A DNA stretch of 50,668 nt from Granulicatella sp. WM01 (GCF_004570605.1 NZ_SPPB01000008.1:1-50668), one strand, 5' to 3'; counted from the first letter of the stretch, positions 27,159 through 36,339 are shown. Notes: generated by a model not told the origin, from the sequence alone. Translations and numbers: made by a program.

Positions 27159-28154
27159 CTATTTTGTTAAATCAAAATTTAGATTTAAAACTCTTGAATT
27201 AGTTGGGATAACCACACGTTCATCATTCATTGTTAATGAAACTGCTGATGAAATCCCAATTAAAAAATTGACATCTGATGCAGCTTGACTAGCAGTAATT
27301 GTAATTGGAACACCCGGTTGTAAAGTATTTTCATAAATTGTTCGTCCACTAACAGATGCTCTAATCCATGTTGGTTCACTAACTTGAAGCACAAAATTGT
27401 ATTCTCCATTATATCCTGCATACGAATATCCTAAGCCATAAGTCTTTTGACCAACACCAGTGTGTTTATTATATAAATCAGCGAAACCGTCAGAACTTGG
27501 TACACGACTAGCTTGTGTTGTTTCTATAACAGCATGCGTCGTTTCTTGTGTTGTCGTTTCCTGCGTAGTTTCTACTGTAGTTGCTGTAGATGTAGTCGTT
27601 GTCGTTTCAATTGAAGTGGTTGTTTGTTCAGATTGCAAAGAAATACTGCTTGTTTCTTGTGTAGATGTTTCACTTTGAACATGCAAAATATTTGTAGTAG
27701 ATTGAATAGATTGCCAAATGGCATAACCAACCCCTCCCAAAATAAGACATCCTAAAAGAATAGCTAAACTCACTCTTTTTTTATTTAACGGTGCACTCGC
27801 CTTGTCTGTACTTTCCTCTTGTTCATTCATTTCTTCTAAACAAACAGTATTTGAATCATCTTCGACCATAATAGGCTTTTCTGGTGTATTCACAACAGGT
27901 ATAGCTTGTGTTGTTTCTTCCTCTAATTTTTGCTTACTCAACTCACTTAGCAATTTATTTCCATCTAATTTTAATACTGTAGCATATTTTTTGACAAATT
28001 CTTTAATGTAATATTCTCCAGGAATAACATGTAAACGATCATCTTCCAATGCTTGTAAATATCTTTGTTGAATTTCAATTTTTTGACTAACTTCTTCTAG
28101 AGTAAGTCCTAATTCTTCTCTTTTTTCTTTTAATTTAGAACCTAATGTTGACAT
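27159..28154 (-). CDS. RodZ-like cell-shape protein (HTH, TM, DUF4115)
   Basis: 331 residues. The N-terminal ~70 residues are an Xre-type helix-turn-helix with the RodZ pattern (LKEKREELGLTLEEVSQKI, YLQALEDDRLHVIPGEYYIKEFVKKYA). A single membrane segment follows near residue 130 (VSLAILLGCLILGGVGYAIW), then an outside linker that is almost pure T, S, E and Q, then a DUF4115 beta domain (PTWIRASVSGRTIYENTLQPG). RodZ couples MreB to the wall machinery in rods and is kept in many cocci. The zinc-peptidase genes that usually sit upstream (ymfF/ymfH type) are absent; a divergent amidase gene is there instead. Confidence 0.9.
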   Translation of the reverse strand: MSTLGSKLKEKREELGLTLEEVSQKIEIQQRYLQALEDDRLHVIPGEYYIKEFVKKYATVLKLDGNKLLSELSKQKLEEETTQAIPVVNTPEKPIMVEDDSNTVCLEEMNEQEESTDKASAPLNKKRVSLAILLGCLILGGVGYAIWQSIQSTTNILHVQSETSTQETSSISLQSEQTTTSIETTTTTSTATTVETTQETTTQETTHAVIETTQASRVPSSDGFADLYNKHTGVGQKTYGLGYSYAGYNGEYNFVLQVSEPTWIRASVSGRTIYENTLQPGVPITITASQAASDVNFLIGISSAVSLTMNDERVVIPTNSRVLNLNFDLTK

Positions 28155-28277
28155 AAATCTATATGACTCCTTTTTAACTATTATCGCTTTAGCGATATGC
28201 GAACAAAAACATTATACCATATATTTAGGAAATATTTTAATTTTATAGTATTCATTTCGTAAAAAATGATATTTTAT

Positions 28278-28307
28278 TTGCTCTTTACCTGATATTATTG
28301 CTATACT
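28278..28307 (+). promoter_or_regulatory. Sigma-A promoter of the amidase gene
   Basis: TTGCTC (28278-28283), an 18-bp spacer and TATACT (28302-28307), 34 bp before the start codon. An overlapping alternative is TTTACC with TAGATA 17 bp later. Confidence 0.6.
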
Positions 28308-28340
28308 AGATAATGTAAACTATTTTTAAAGGACTACATT

Positions 28341-29630
28341 ATGTATAACAAAAGAAAAAAACGACGTATTTTAACTTTAACAATTTGTACTATCTTAATA
28401 TTGAATATATTTTTCCTCTACCTCTCTGTTAAAAATACAGTAAAATCAGATTACTTGGCCATTCGCTCTACACCTAATTTACAGACCTCTTTGCAAGAAT
28501 TGGTTTTAAAAGGGGAAAAAATGACTATTTTAAAGAAACAAAATGATTGGACACAAATTTTCACAAACAATCATACTGGTTGGGTACTAACAGATGATTT
28601 AGAGAGCGAAATAGTGAATGTTTCAAACTCTGCTTCTCTCGTTAAACCAATAAAATCCGGAATTTCTGTCTACAAAGATCATCGTTCAACCGATAAAGAA
28701 ATTGGAAAACTAGACACTAATACGACCTATTTAAAATACTATGAAAAAAACAATTGGAGCCAAATTGTTTATAATCAGTCTGTTGCATGGGTTGAGTCAG
28801 ATTTACTAACTTCTGCCCATTCTGAAGAAAATCAACAAACAGTTAAAAAACAATATCCTAGCGTGAACTTAGTTAAAGTCAAAACAGAAACACCTCTATT
28901 AAGCCAAGCAAGCGGTGGATCAACTTTAGGTAATTTATTAATTGGTGATGAATTAATTGTGGCTGATTCAAAGGTGTCTAATAATCATTATTATGGCACA
29001 TTAACTTCTGAAGATTTACAAGGTTTTGTTAACTCTAATGCTGTTACTTATAAAGAAAATGTTACACAACGTATCGGCACTCAAGCTAAACAAATCAACC
29101 AAGCTAAAATTGTTATTGATGCTGGGCACGGTGGAGTTGACGGTGGTGCGTTAGATTCGACTAAGCAAGTAAGTGAAAAAGAAGTGACGTTAAAAACAGC
29201 CGATACATTAAAAAAAGTACTGGAAACTGCTGGAGCTAAAGTGATTATGGTTAGGGAAAATGATAATGATGTAGACCTATCTAAACGTAGTGACGTTGCC
29301 AATAGAGAAAATGCGGACGTGTTTATTAGCTTACATTATGATTCTTCAGAACAAACAGGACCAAGTGGAACAAGTGTTCATTATCTACACTACGAAGACA
29401 CTTTATTAGCCGACTTGCTTGAGTCAGAATTGCGTAAGCTACCATTAAAATCAAACGGTAAAAAAGTTAGTAATTTTGTTGTATTGCGAGAATCAAAATC
29501 CCCTGCTGTATTACTAGAATTAGGATATATGAACAATACAAGTGATGTAAATATCTTTAATTCAGATGCTTATAGAGAGCAAGTATCTCAACATATTTTA
29601 AAAGCCTTACAACATTATTTTTCTAATTAA
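28341..29630 (+). CDS. N-acetylmuramoyl-L-alanine amidase (Amidase_3) with SH3-like repeats
   Basis: 429 residues. A basic N-terminus and one hydrophobic segment (ILTLTICTILILNIFFLYL) anchor or export the protein. Three SH3b-like wall-binding repeats follow at roughly 35-90, 98-155 and 172-235. The C-terminal ~180 residues are Amidase_3 with the zinc ligands in DAGHGG, the E of SEKEVTL and ISLHYDS, and the catalytic Glu in LLELGYMNN. It should cut the amide bond between muramic acid and L-Ala in peptidoglycan at daughter-cell separation or turnover. It diverges from the rodZ-like gene. The ribosome site AAAGGA is followed at 9 bases by the ATG. Confidence 0.94.
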   Translation: MYNKRKKRRILTLTICTILILNIFFLYLSVKNTVKSDYLAIRSTPNLQTSLQELVLKGEKMTILKKQNDWTQIFTNNHTGWVLTDDLESEIVNVSNSASLVKPIKSGISVYKDHRSTDKEIGKLDTNTTYLKYYEKNNWSQIVYNQSVAWVESDLLTSAHSEENQQTVKKQYPSVNLVKVKTETPLLSQASGGSTLGNLLIGDELIVADSKVSNNHYYGTLTSEDLQGFVNSNAVTYKENVTQRIGTQAKQINQAKIVIDAGHGGVDGGALDSTKQVSEKEVTLKTADTLKKVLETAGAKVIMVRENDNDVDLSKRSDVANRENADVFISLHYDSSEQTGPSGTSVHYLHYEDTLLADLLESELRKLPLKSNGKKVSNFVVLRESKSPAVLLELGYMNNTSDVNIFNSDAYREQVSQHILKALQHYFSN

Positions 29631-29673
29631 ATGTACAAGTAATAAAAGGACTGAAAAAAAGTCTTAAATATAA

Positions 29674-29716
29674 CAAAAAAGTGGAAAAATTCGAAAAAAA
29701 TCTTTCCACTTTTTAC
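29674..29716 (+). terminator. Intrinsic terminator of the amidase gene
   Basis: AAAAAGTGGAAA (29676-29687) pairs with TTTCCACTTTTT (29703-29714), about 45 bp after the stop. Confidence 0.85.
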
Positions 29717-29763
29717 TATTATCACGTATCATTAATGTGCAAATAAAAGGTTCTATAATATTT

Positions 29764-29799
29764 GGTGTTGATAGCTTACAAAAAGAAGCCATCAACACC
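29764..29799. terminator. Shared-stem hairpin, copy e
   Basis: GGTGTTGATAGCTT (29764-29777) pairs with the complementary strand at 29786-29799 with one mismatch. The stem core GTGTTGA resembles the other family members. T-runs are weak; the better one is on the plus strand (CTTTTAAAT). Confidence 0.55.
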
Positions 29800-29908
29800 T
29801 TTTAAATATGTATATAAAAAGGTCTTACACTGATATTTAGGCATATATCTATACTCATGTCTTATTCTTTTATACTTTTAATTATTCTCTAATGGACCAA
29901 TTCATACA

Positions 29909-29986
29909 TCATATAGGTATAGATACCCCTCCAATTATAAAACTTATTACAGTTAAAGCAAAAATAATTTTTTTCATATTTTTCAT
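29909..29986 (-). CDS. Candidate small hydrophobic peptide
   Basis: A 25-codon frame from the ATG at 29986 (MKNMKKIIFALTVISFIIGG...), or 22 codons from the ATG at 29977. The second start lies 8 bases after AAAGGA, a good site. The sequence has two lysines followed by an unbroken hydrophobic run and ends VSIPI. That is the look of a small membrane peptide, a toxin of the type I kind, or a peptide-pheromone precursor. It lies between two hairpins in a gap that is otherwise empty. No family is assigned; short frames like this also occur by chance. Confidence 0.35.
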   Translation of the reverse strand: MKNMKKIIFALTVISFIIGGVSIPI

Positions 29987-30172
29987 CCTTTATTGACTGA
30001 TACAAAAATGTTTTATTGCACTCTTCCCCTTTTATTTCATTAGAATTTGATATGTTACAAAAACATATTACTTCATTTATTTTTAATTGTTAACTCATTT
30101 TTAAATAATTATCAATTCAATAGATAGTTTTGTTTATAAATTAATGTAATAGGGCATTTATCTATAAAAAAC

Positions 30173-30210
30173 GGTCGCGTTGATAAACTTTTTAGTTTAT
30201 CAACGCGACC
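30173..30210 (-). terminator. Shared-stem terminator hairpin, copy f (perfect 17-bp stem)
   Basis: Positions 30173-30189 pair without a mismatch with 30194-30210 around TTTT; the core is GGTCGCGTTGA. On the minus strand GTTTTTTAT follows. It lies 7 bp past the pepV stop. Confidence 0.93.
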
Positions 30211-30217
30211 TATAAGT

Positions 30218-31621
30218 CTATTTAATTAATTCATAGATAGCTTCTGCATAAATGGCTGTTGCTTTAAATAAATCATCTAAATCGATAAATTCATTTGCTT
30301 GATGCATAGTATCAATACTATGAGGGAACATTGCACCGTATGCTACTCCACGATCTAATAAGCGTCCATACGTTCCACCACCAATAGTTCTTTCACTACC
30401 TTTATGACCAGTATATTTTTCATAAACATCTAAAAGGACTTTAACCATTGGATCGTCAGCTGGAACATAATGTGGTGTTTGTGATTTTCCAGCTTCAATG
30501 TCAACCTGATAATCTGCTAGAGCAAGCGATAATTTTTCTTCTAATTGCTCTGCACTAACTCCTTTAGGATAGCGGAAATTCAACCAAATTGATCCTTTTT
30601 CACCATGTTTATATGTAAAGACACCAGGATTCATTGTTAACTCTCCCATAATATCATCATTATGGCTTAATCCTAAATACTCGCCATAATACTCACCATG
30701 TAAAGTGTCTTTAATAAGTGATAAATACATATTATCAGAATCTCTAAAATCATATTGGCTTAAAAAAACAGCTAAATATGTTCCGGCATTAATACCATTC
30801 ATAGGCGCCATTCCATGAGATGCTTTTCCAACTACATCAATCACAAATGTTTCGTTTTCTTGTCTCACGGTAGCACTAACTGGATTTTCTTGTACGAAAA
30901 CAGCCAAAGCCTCTTCAACTTCTTCCAAAGATACTGGTAACGATACAATAGCTCTTGCATCTTGTGGTACCATATTTTCACGTAAACCAGCCTCAAATGA
31001 CAATAGTTTAGTGGCATGTTGTGTAACAGGACTGTTTTTATGAACTTTTAATGTTAAAATTCCTTTTTCTCCATTAATAATTGGGAAATCAGCATCTGGA
31101 GAAAAACCAAAATCTGGTTTTCGTTCAGTCGCTAAATATCTGTCCATACATTTCCAGCCACTTTCTTCATCTGTTCCAATAATTAATCGTAATGTTTTAT
31201 TGACTGGTAAACCTAACTCTTTAATCATTTTAATTGCATAATAAGCTGCTACAGTAGGTCCTTTATCATCACTGGCACCACGAGCATATAAGCGATTGTC
31301 TTTTATAGTTGGCGTAAACGGATCTGTATCCCATCCTGTTCCAACCGGAACAACATCAACATGACCAAATACTCCCATTAATTCTTCACCTTGACCAAAT
31401 TCAATGTGGCCTGCTAAATTTCCAACATTTTTTGTCTTAAATCCATCGCGCTCACCTATTTTTAAGAATGCTTCTAAAGCCTCTTTTGGCCCCGGTCCAA
31501 CGGGTGCTTCATCACTTGCTAAATCATCACGTCTTACACTGTCAATACGTAATAAAGTATTCAAATCTTCTAGTAAATCTTGTTTTCTTTTTTCTACTTC
31601 TTTTATCCAATTTATTTGCAT
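30218..31621 (-). CDS. pepV: Dipeptidase PepV (M20 family)
   Basis: 467 residues, the standard PepV length. The M20 dinuclear zinc site is visible in order: GHVDVVP, the D of GASDDKGP, TDEESG with the catalytic Glu pair, the D of SPDADFP and the C-terminal HSIDTMHQANEFI. The internal lid domain lies at about 190-350. PepV removes N-terminal residues from dipeptides in the cytosol, the last step of peptide use in lactic acid bacteria, and fits the opp-type peptide importer at 44-49 kb. The ribosome site is GGAGGAG. It appears monocistronic. Confidence 0.95.
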   Translation of the reverse strand: MQINWIKEVEKRKQDLLEDLNTLLRIDSVRRDDLASDEAPVGPGPKEALEAFLKIGERDGFKTKNVGNLAGHIEFGQGEELMGVFGHVDVVPVGTGWDTDPFTPTIKDNRLYARGASDDKGPTVAAYYAIKMIKELGLPVNKTLRLIIGTDEESGWKCMDRYLATERKPDFGFSPDADFPIINGEKGILTLKVHKNSPVTQHATKLLSFEAGLRENMVPQDARAIVSLPVSLEEVEEALAVFVQENPVSATVRQENETFVIDVVGKASHGMAPMNGINAGTYLAVFLSQYDFRDSDNMYLSLIKDTLHGEYYGEYLGLSHNDDIMGELTMNPGVFTYKHGEKGSIWLNFRYPKGVSAEQLEEKLSLALADYQVDIEAGKSQTPHYVPADDPMVKVLLDVYEKYTGHKGSERTIGGGTYGRLLDRGVAYGAMFPHSIDTMHQANEFIDLDDLFKATAIYAEAIYELIK

Positions 31622-31682
31622 ATTAGACTCCTCCTTATTTTAAGTATAACATAAATGCTACTGTACTTTCATGTATTTCAAT

Positions 31683-32837
31683 CTAATTGAATAATGATAT
31701 ATCTTGTTTATCTGATATTTTTAAATATGTTACAAAAAATATTGCAATCCCTACAAAAGCAATAAGTAACATATACCCTGCCTCATACTGATTTTCTGTA
31801 ATAATATATCCTGTCATTTTCTGCAATATAATAGCAGATACACTTCCCACTGTTGCCACTAAAGCTAAAGCACTTCCTTGAAGATGACTTGGTATTAGTT
31901 GTTTAACAATTTTTAGATTGGTCATAATAAAAATCATACCTAATGTGTGTTTAAATAATAATGTTGCAATAACTTTCATCCATACGTTAGGAACAAACGC
32001 ATAAATTGAAAATTGAATAATTTCTAAGATGAGCATACTAAACAGTAAAGTTTTACTTTTTAGTTTATCCATAAATAAATGAGAAAACAGCACTAGAGGC
32101 AATTCAATTAGAACCGCTAAAGACACAATCGTAGATGTCACATGAATTGTTATACCATCCCTTATTAATACATTGGGAATATACGTTCCAGATACACTAA
32201 TCGTACCATAAAATAACAAAACACTACATAGATAAATAATAAACTGCTTATGTGTAAATATATCTAAAAAATGAAACTGACAATCTGTCTTTTTAACTTG
32301 AATTGGATTGTCTAAATGAACCGCCCAAAAGCCAATTAAACACAAAAAAATTGCTAACATATATAATATATAGACAAAATCGGGATTAATGTAATAGTAA
32401 ACAAATCCAACAACTTGTACACCTAAAGCATAACCTAATGTTCCCCAAACTCGTATACTCCCAAATCTAAATGGACTAGACATTGCCATAGCTTCAATAG
32501 CAGGATTGACTCCAAATAATAAAGCATATACAAAACTATATGCAATAGTAATTGTCCAAACATTTGTCATGAATATAAACAAAAAAGAGCCTATTATTGT
32601 ACTTGCTAATAATAGCATATTCACATACTTCCCATTAAAACGATCATTCAAATATCCAATAATGGACTGGACACTTAATAAAGCACACAAACCAATTGCT
32701 AAAACACTTGCTATATCAACACTCGATAGCTGTTTATTTGTTAAATATACCGCAATTAATGATGAAAATAAAGCAAGCGACATGTAATAAAACACATACA
32801 TCATGACATAACTTAAATAACTATTCTTAAATTTCAT
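31683..32837 (-). CDS. MFS transporter (LacY/nucleoside-symporter-like)
   Basis: 384 residues with about twelve membrane segments. The loop between helices 2 and 3 reads GYLNDRFNGKYV, a form of the MFS motif G-x3-D-R-x-G. A second clear landmark is FRFGSIRVWGTLGYALG, typical of the LacY/3-phenylpropionate-like (MFS_1_like) branch. The substrate cannot be told; sugars, nucleosides and small acids are all possible. It follows nusB, from which it is separated only by that gene's terminator, with a good ribosome site (GTGAGGAG) but no space for a promoter. Confidence 0.85.
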   Translation of the reverse strand: MKFKNSYLSYVMMYVFYYMSLALFSSLIAVYLTNKQLSSVDIASVLAIGLCALLSVQSIIGYLNDRFNGKYVNMLLLASTIIGSFLFIFMTNVWTITIAYSFVYALLFGVNPAIEAMAMSSPFRFGSIRVWGTLGYALGVQVVGFVYYYINPDFVYILYMLAIFLCLIGFWAVHLDNPIQVKKTDCQFHFLDIFTHKQFIIYLCSVLLFYGTISVSGTYIPNVLIRDGITIHVTSTIVSLAVLIELPLVLFSHLFMDKLKSKTLLFSMLILEIIQFSIYAFVPNVWMKVIATLLFKHTLGMIFIMTNLKIVKQLIPSHLQGSALALVATVGSVSAIILQKMTGYIITENQYEAGYMLLIAFVGIAIFFVTYLKISDKQDISLFN

Positions 32838-32857
32838 AATCTCCTCACAATGATATA

Positions 32858-32890
32858 AAATGAATAAAACGAGAGAGACTTCTCCCGCTT
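32858..32890 (-). terminator. Intrinsic terminator of nusB
   Basis: On the minus strand CGGGAGA pairs with TCTCTCG (one G-T pair) around AGTC, followed by TTTTATTCATTTT. It begins at the nusB stop codon and ends about 20 bp before the MFS start codon. Confidence 0.75.
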
Positions 32891-33330
32891 TATTCGGATA
32901 CTACCATTCCAGATAAAATACCATTAATAAATTTCGCTGCTTTTTCATCATTAAAATGTTTTGCCAATTCAATTGCTTCATTAATTGCAACTTTTTTTGG
33001 CACGTCTTCATCAGAAACGTAAAACAATTCATAAACACCTACACGTAAAACAGCTAAATCTATTTTCGTGACTCTTGAAAAACTCCAATTTTCTAATTGT
33101 TCTTGAATTTTTTGATCAATGGCTAATTTATGTTGTTCTACACCTTCAACTATTGATTTTAAATAAGGAACATCATCTACACTGTAACATACATCCTCAT
33201 CATCATGAAGATTTAGCACAGACTCTATTGCTTTACCATATCCTACTTCTTGGTTCATACTTAATTGAAAAAGAGTTTGAATAGCCTTTTCACGAATTTC
33301 TCTTCTTGTTAATTGTTTCTGTTTAGCCAA
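32890..33330 (-). CDS. nusB: Transcription antitermination factor NusB
   Basis: 146 residues from a TTG at 33330, placed 6 bases after AGGTGA; this gives the typical N-terminus (AKQKQLTRREIREKAIQTLFQL). The GTG at 33339 lies inside that ribosome site. The all-helical NusB fold is seen in SFSRVTKIDLAVLRVGVYEL and the C-terminal VAINEAIELAKHFNDEKAAKFINGIL. NusB with NusE binds boxA of rRNA transcripts. It overlaps the asp23-like gene by 8 bases, so the two are co-translated. Confidence 0.95.
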   Translation of the reverse strand: MAKQKQLTRREIREKAIQTLFQLSMNQEVGYGKAIESVLNLHDDEDVCYSVDDVPYLKSIVEGVEQHKLAIDQKIQEQLENWSFSRVTKIDLAVLRVGVYELFYVSDEDVPKKVAINEAIELAKHFNDEKAAKFINGILSGMVVSE

Positions 33331-33694
33331 AATGTTCACCTATTTCTGTTACTAAGTCTGTAATATACACATTAATTTGGCTAATTGCAATATCACACAT
33401 AAATAACACTTGTTCTTTTGCTTGTTTTTGAATTGTTTTGGCTACTTTTGTCACACTAGCTCCATAATATACAGACACAAAGACGTCTGCTTCAAAATGA
33501 CCTTGTTCATTTACCTTTAAATGAACACCTTTAGGGGATAAAGCACGCTTAAACCATTCTCCACTCATGGATGTCATATTTCCTTGCACATGATGGACGC
33601 CTTTTACTTTAGAAGCGGCAATATTAATAATAAACTCAATCGCTTCTGGAGCGATTTCAACAGTACCAAAAACTGTATCTGCTTTCTTAGTCAT
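33323..33694 (-). CDS. Asp23/Gls24-family envelope stress protein (YqhY-like)
   Basis: 123 residues, one Asp23 domain (TVEIAPEAIEFIINIAASKVKGV, then VFVSVYYGASVTKVAKTIQKQ and CDIAISQINVYITDL). No membrane anchor is present. Position directly before nusB and after an Xaa-Pro peptidase is the conserved yqhT-(efp)-yqhY-nusB order of Bacilli, which identifies it as the YqhY branch. In Bacillus YqhY affects acetyl-CoA carboxylase activity. The usual efp gene is missing from between the peptidase and this gene. Confidence 0.92.
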   Translation of the reverse strand: MTKKADTVFGTVEIAPEAIEFIINIAASKVKGVHHVQGNMTSMSGEWFKRALSPKGVHLKVNEQGHFEADVFVSVYYGASVTKVAKTIQKQAKEQVLFMCDIAISQINVYITDLVTEIGEHFG

Positions 33695-33715
33695 ATTTGA
33701 TCTCCTTTATTGTGT

Positions 33716-34780
33716 TTATAAAATAATAAGTTCTTTGTTTGATTTCGTGACAATTTCAACGCTGTCGTGATGAACAAATAAATCATCTTCAATTCTCACA
33801 CCACCAATACCCGGTAAATAAATTCCCGGTTCATTAGTTATGGCATATCCAGGTGCTAAAATTGCTTTTGAGGCTCTTGAAATCGCAGGGGCTTCGTGAA
33901 TTTCTAACCCAATACCATGCCCAGTTGAATGGACAAAGTAATCACCATACCCACATTGTGTAATATAATCTCTAGCTATTTTATCCATATCTGAAGCTCT
34001 CATTCCTGCTTTAACACTCTCATTGACTAAACGTTGTGCTTCAAAAACAATATGATGAATCTCTTTCAATTGTGCATGGGTTGGATTTCCTAAAGATACA
34101 GTTCTTGTCATATCTGAAACATAACCATTATAATAGCAACCAAAATCAAACGTGATAAAGTCACCTTTTTCAATCAATTTATGACTAGCCACACCATGAG
34201 GCATAGCTGAACGATACCCACTTGCTACAATCGTATCAAACGATACTCCAGTTGCGCCTAATGAACGCATGTAAAAATCCATTTTGTTTGCCAATTCGAT
34301 TTCACTCACACCAGGCTTAACTTCAGTCAGAATATATTCAAATGCTCTATCTGCAATTTGGCAAGCTTGGCGAATGGTATTCATCTCTTCTTCATCTTTA
34401 ATCATGCGTAAATCTTCAATTATCCCTGTTGCAAAAACTAATTGTGCATCAACTAAATGTTTCAATGTATCATATTCACCAACAGGCATAGACGCATCTT
34501 CAATCCCTAATCTTTTTATCGACTCATCTGAAACAATTTTTTTCACTTCGTGTAAAATAGGACCAATATTTTGTACAATTGTAAAACCGGTACATTGTTT
34601 AGATGCCTGCTCTGTATATCTGGCATCAGTTACAAAATAAGCCCTTTTTTGTGTAATGACAGCTAATCCTGTTGTACCAGTAAAATGCGCTACATATCTT
34701 AAATTATACATATTTGTCACTAATAGAGCATCTAAGCCTTGCTCTACTAATTTTTTTTGGACGTTTTCTAATCTTGACAT
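33716..34780 (-). CDS. M24 Xaa-Pro aminopeptidase family protein
   Basis: 354 residues from the ATG at 34780, 8 bases after GGGGAG; a GTG nine bases upstream overlaps that site. The N-terminal ~120 residues are a creatinase/prolidase N-terminal domain. The C-terminal pita-bread fold has all five metal ligands: the two Asp of DFGCYYNGYVSDMTRT, His in GHGIGLEIHE, Glu in NEPGIYLPG and Glu in RIEDD. Such enzymes release the N-terminal residue before proline. It heads the peptidase-asp23-nusB unit. Confidence 0.93.
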   Translation of the reverse strand: MSRLENVQKKLVEQGLDALLVTNMYNLRYVAHFTGTTGLAVITQKRAYFVTDARYTEQASKQCTGFTIVQNIGPILHEVKKIVSDESIKRLGIEDASMPVGEYDTLKHLVDAQLVFATGIIEDLRMIKDEEEMNTIRQACQIADRAFEYILTEVKPGVSEIELANKMDFYMRSLGATGVSFDTIVASGYRSAMPHGVASHKLIEKGDFITFDFGCYYNGYVSDMTRTVSLGNPTHAQLKEIHHIVFEAQRLVNESVKAGMRASDMDKIARDYITQCGYGDYFVHSTGHGIGLEIHEAPAISRASKAILAPGYAITNEPGIYLPGIGGVRIEDDLFVHHDSVEIVTKSNKELIIL

Positions 34781-34859
34781 CTCTTTCACTCCCCACTTCT
34801 AAACTAGGTTAATTATAACAAATTTAGTTGAAATATACCATTTTAACACTATTTAATTT

Positions 34860-35294
34860 TTAAAACCAGCCATATTCTACAAAATGCTCTCCTTTCAAGT
34901 AATGCTCAATAGCAACACGTCTATCTGGAATAAGATTAGTAGGAAGATTTTCCAAATCAAAATAAGCTAGTTCACTTGTTTTGTTAGGCTCATTGATTAC
35001 TGCTTCTCCTATAAAATTATTAATCTTAAAATAAGCATTATAATAAATCACACTGTCATAATAAGAATGTAATAAAATAGCAAATTCTAAATCTTTATGC
35101 TCTATATGAATCCCAATTTCTTCCTTAGCTTCACGTCTTAGTGCTGTTGTCATCTTTTCAAAAGGCTCTACATGACCACTAATAGCAACATCATATAGTC
35201 CATGAAATACACCACCCAAGCGTTTTTGAAGCAAAATTTGGTTATTTTCATTTATGATGATACCATAAACAGCTGAAGGTGTTTTAAATCGCAT
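34860..35294 (-). CDS. NUDIX hydrolase
   Basis: 144 residues. The Nudix box is intact: GHVEPFEKMTTALRREAKEEIGI follows the G-x5-E-x7-REUxEExGU pattern, so metal binding and diphosphate hydrolysis are expected. The N-terminal PSAVYGIIINENNQILLQKR strand pattern is typical. Substrate is unknown; isopentenyl-diphosphate-isomerase-like (YfcD) and nucleotide-sugar or mutagenic-nucleotide hydrolases share this look. It is separated from the peptidase gene by 79 bp and seems to be a single-gene unit. Confidence 0.88.
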   Translation of the reverse strand: MRFKTPSAVYGIIINENNQILLQKRLGGVFHGLYDVAISGHVEPFEKMTTALRREAKEEIGIHIEHKDLEFAILLHSYYDSVIYYNAYFKINNFIGEAVINEPNKTSELAYFDLENLPTNLIPDRRVAIEHYLKGEHFVEYGWF

Positions 35295-35743
35295 AATAAG
35301 ACACTCCTTTCATTTAGGATAATTATTGCTAGACATTTTTCTATACTGTACCAATACAATCATAATCATCTCTAGTGAACAAATATTTAATTCATTTTAA
35401 CTAGCTAAATGCACAAAACTACAAAAAATAAAATGCTTTTAAACAATTAGATTGATATAGTTTAATGAATACATAGCACATCATATTTTCTTAATTTTAT
35501 TCCTTTATATTGTATCAATATTTACATGAATTATTGAGAAAATAGTTTATGATAGCAACACTTTGTCATAAAATATCTGTATACTATGACATCTATCCTC
35601 TTTTAATTGAACACATTACCTATTTTACAATAGGAAGTTTCAGACTATAATAACTGTACTCCTTATCCACAATAGTTTAAACAAACATCAACTAAGTCTA
35701 CTCAAAATATCCACTCTCCATAATCTGAAAGAGATTATTTAAC

Positions 35744-35849
35744 TTAAATACGAATACTTGATATTCTATCTAACCACTCATCAATCAACTTTTCTATGCA
35801 GTACAATATATTCTAATACTTCTTCATTTACTAACAATTTATTGTTCAT
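35744..35849 (-). pseudogene. Possible short gene relic with a one-base indel
   Basis: From the ATG at 35849 the minus strand reads MNNKLLVNEEVLEYIVLHRK and stops at 35781. Removing one A from the AAAA run lets the frame continue LIDEWLDRISSIRI to a TAA at 35744. The residue pattern is protein-like and amphipathic, unlike its surroundings. Only a fragment of about 35 residues remains, the ribosome site is poor and no family is recognised, so chance is quite possible. Confidence 0.25.
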
Positions 35850-36163
35850 TACACTTTAAAATACACGCCATTTTCATATCATTTTCAATCTAATACATTT
35901 TTAATCATTTTATATTTGACCATATTTATTATACACTAAATCCATAAGTAAAAACAAAACATTAAATAGTAACTCATTCAAGATATAAGTGATAAAAGCA
36001 TATATATTTACTTTATTCCATTTAAAGATTGCCCACTATTCTTATATCAAACAAGTAAGGATCAGACATCATGTTGTGCTAGTATTCCTTTACAATCCCC
36101 CTTCTTTTCCTATCATATTTGATATTTACTTTTGAAAACATTCAGATTTTTCGCATTATATAC

Positions 36164-36210
36164 AAAAACATTGTGTTGGTAAGCAAAACATTTATCAACA
36201 CAATGTTTTT
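36164..36210 (-). terminator. Shared-stem terminator hairpin, copy g
   Basis: ACATTGTGTTGG (36169-36179 region) pairs with TCAACACAATGT; flanks are A5 and T5, so it can act on either strand. It lies about 130 bp past the valS stop on the minus strand. Confidence 0.75.
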
Positions 36211-36339
36211 ATAAATTGGATTAAATCGTTAGTTAATTACCACTATCATGCACCGAAAAATTAGCACAACTTGTCTATATCACACATAATGTTTCAAGAG
36301 AGCATTTTAACTAACTAACACTCTAATATTCCCTATAAA

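Larger units (their letters stand above)
29631..30217. other. 587-bp convergent gap between the amidase and pepV
   Basis: This gap holds the amidase terminator, two further hairpins (29764-29799 and 30173-30210) and a candidate small hydrophobic peptide on the minus strand (29909-29986). The rest shows nothing recognisable. Confidence 0.6.
35295..36339. other. 1.05-kb gap between valS and the NUDIX gene
   Basis: The longest stretch without an intact gene. It holds a possible short gene relic (35744-35849) and one shared-stem hairpin (36164-36210). The remainder is AT-rich and full of stops in all frames as far as I could read; no RNA gene or repeat array is recognised. Confidence 0.6.
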
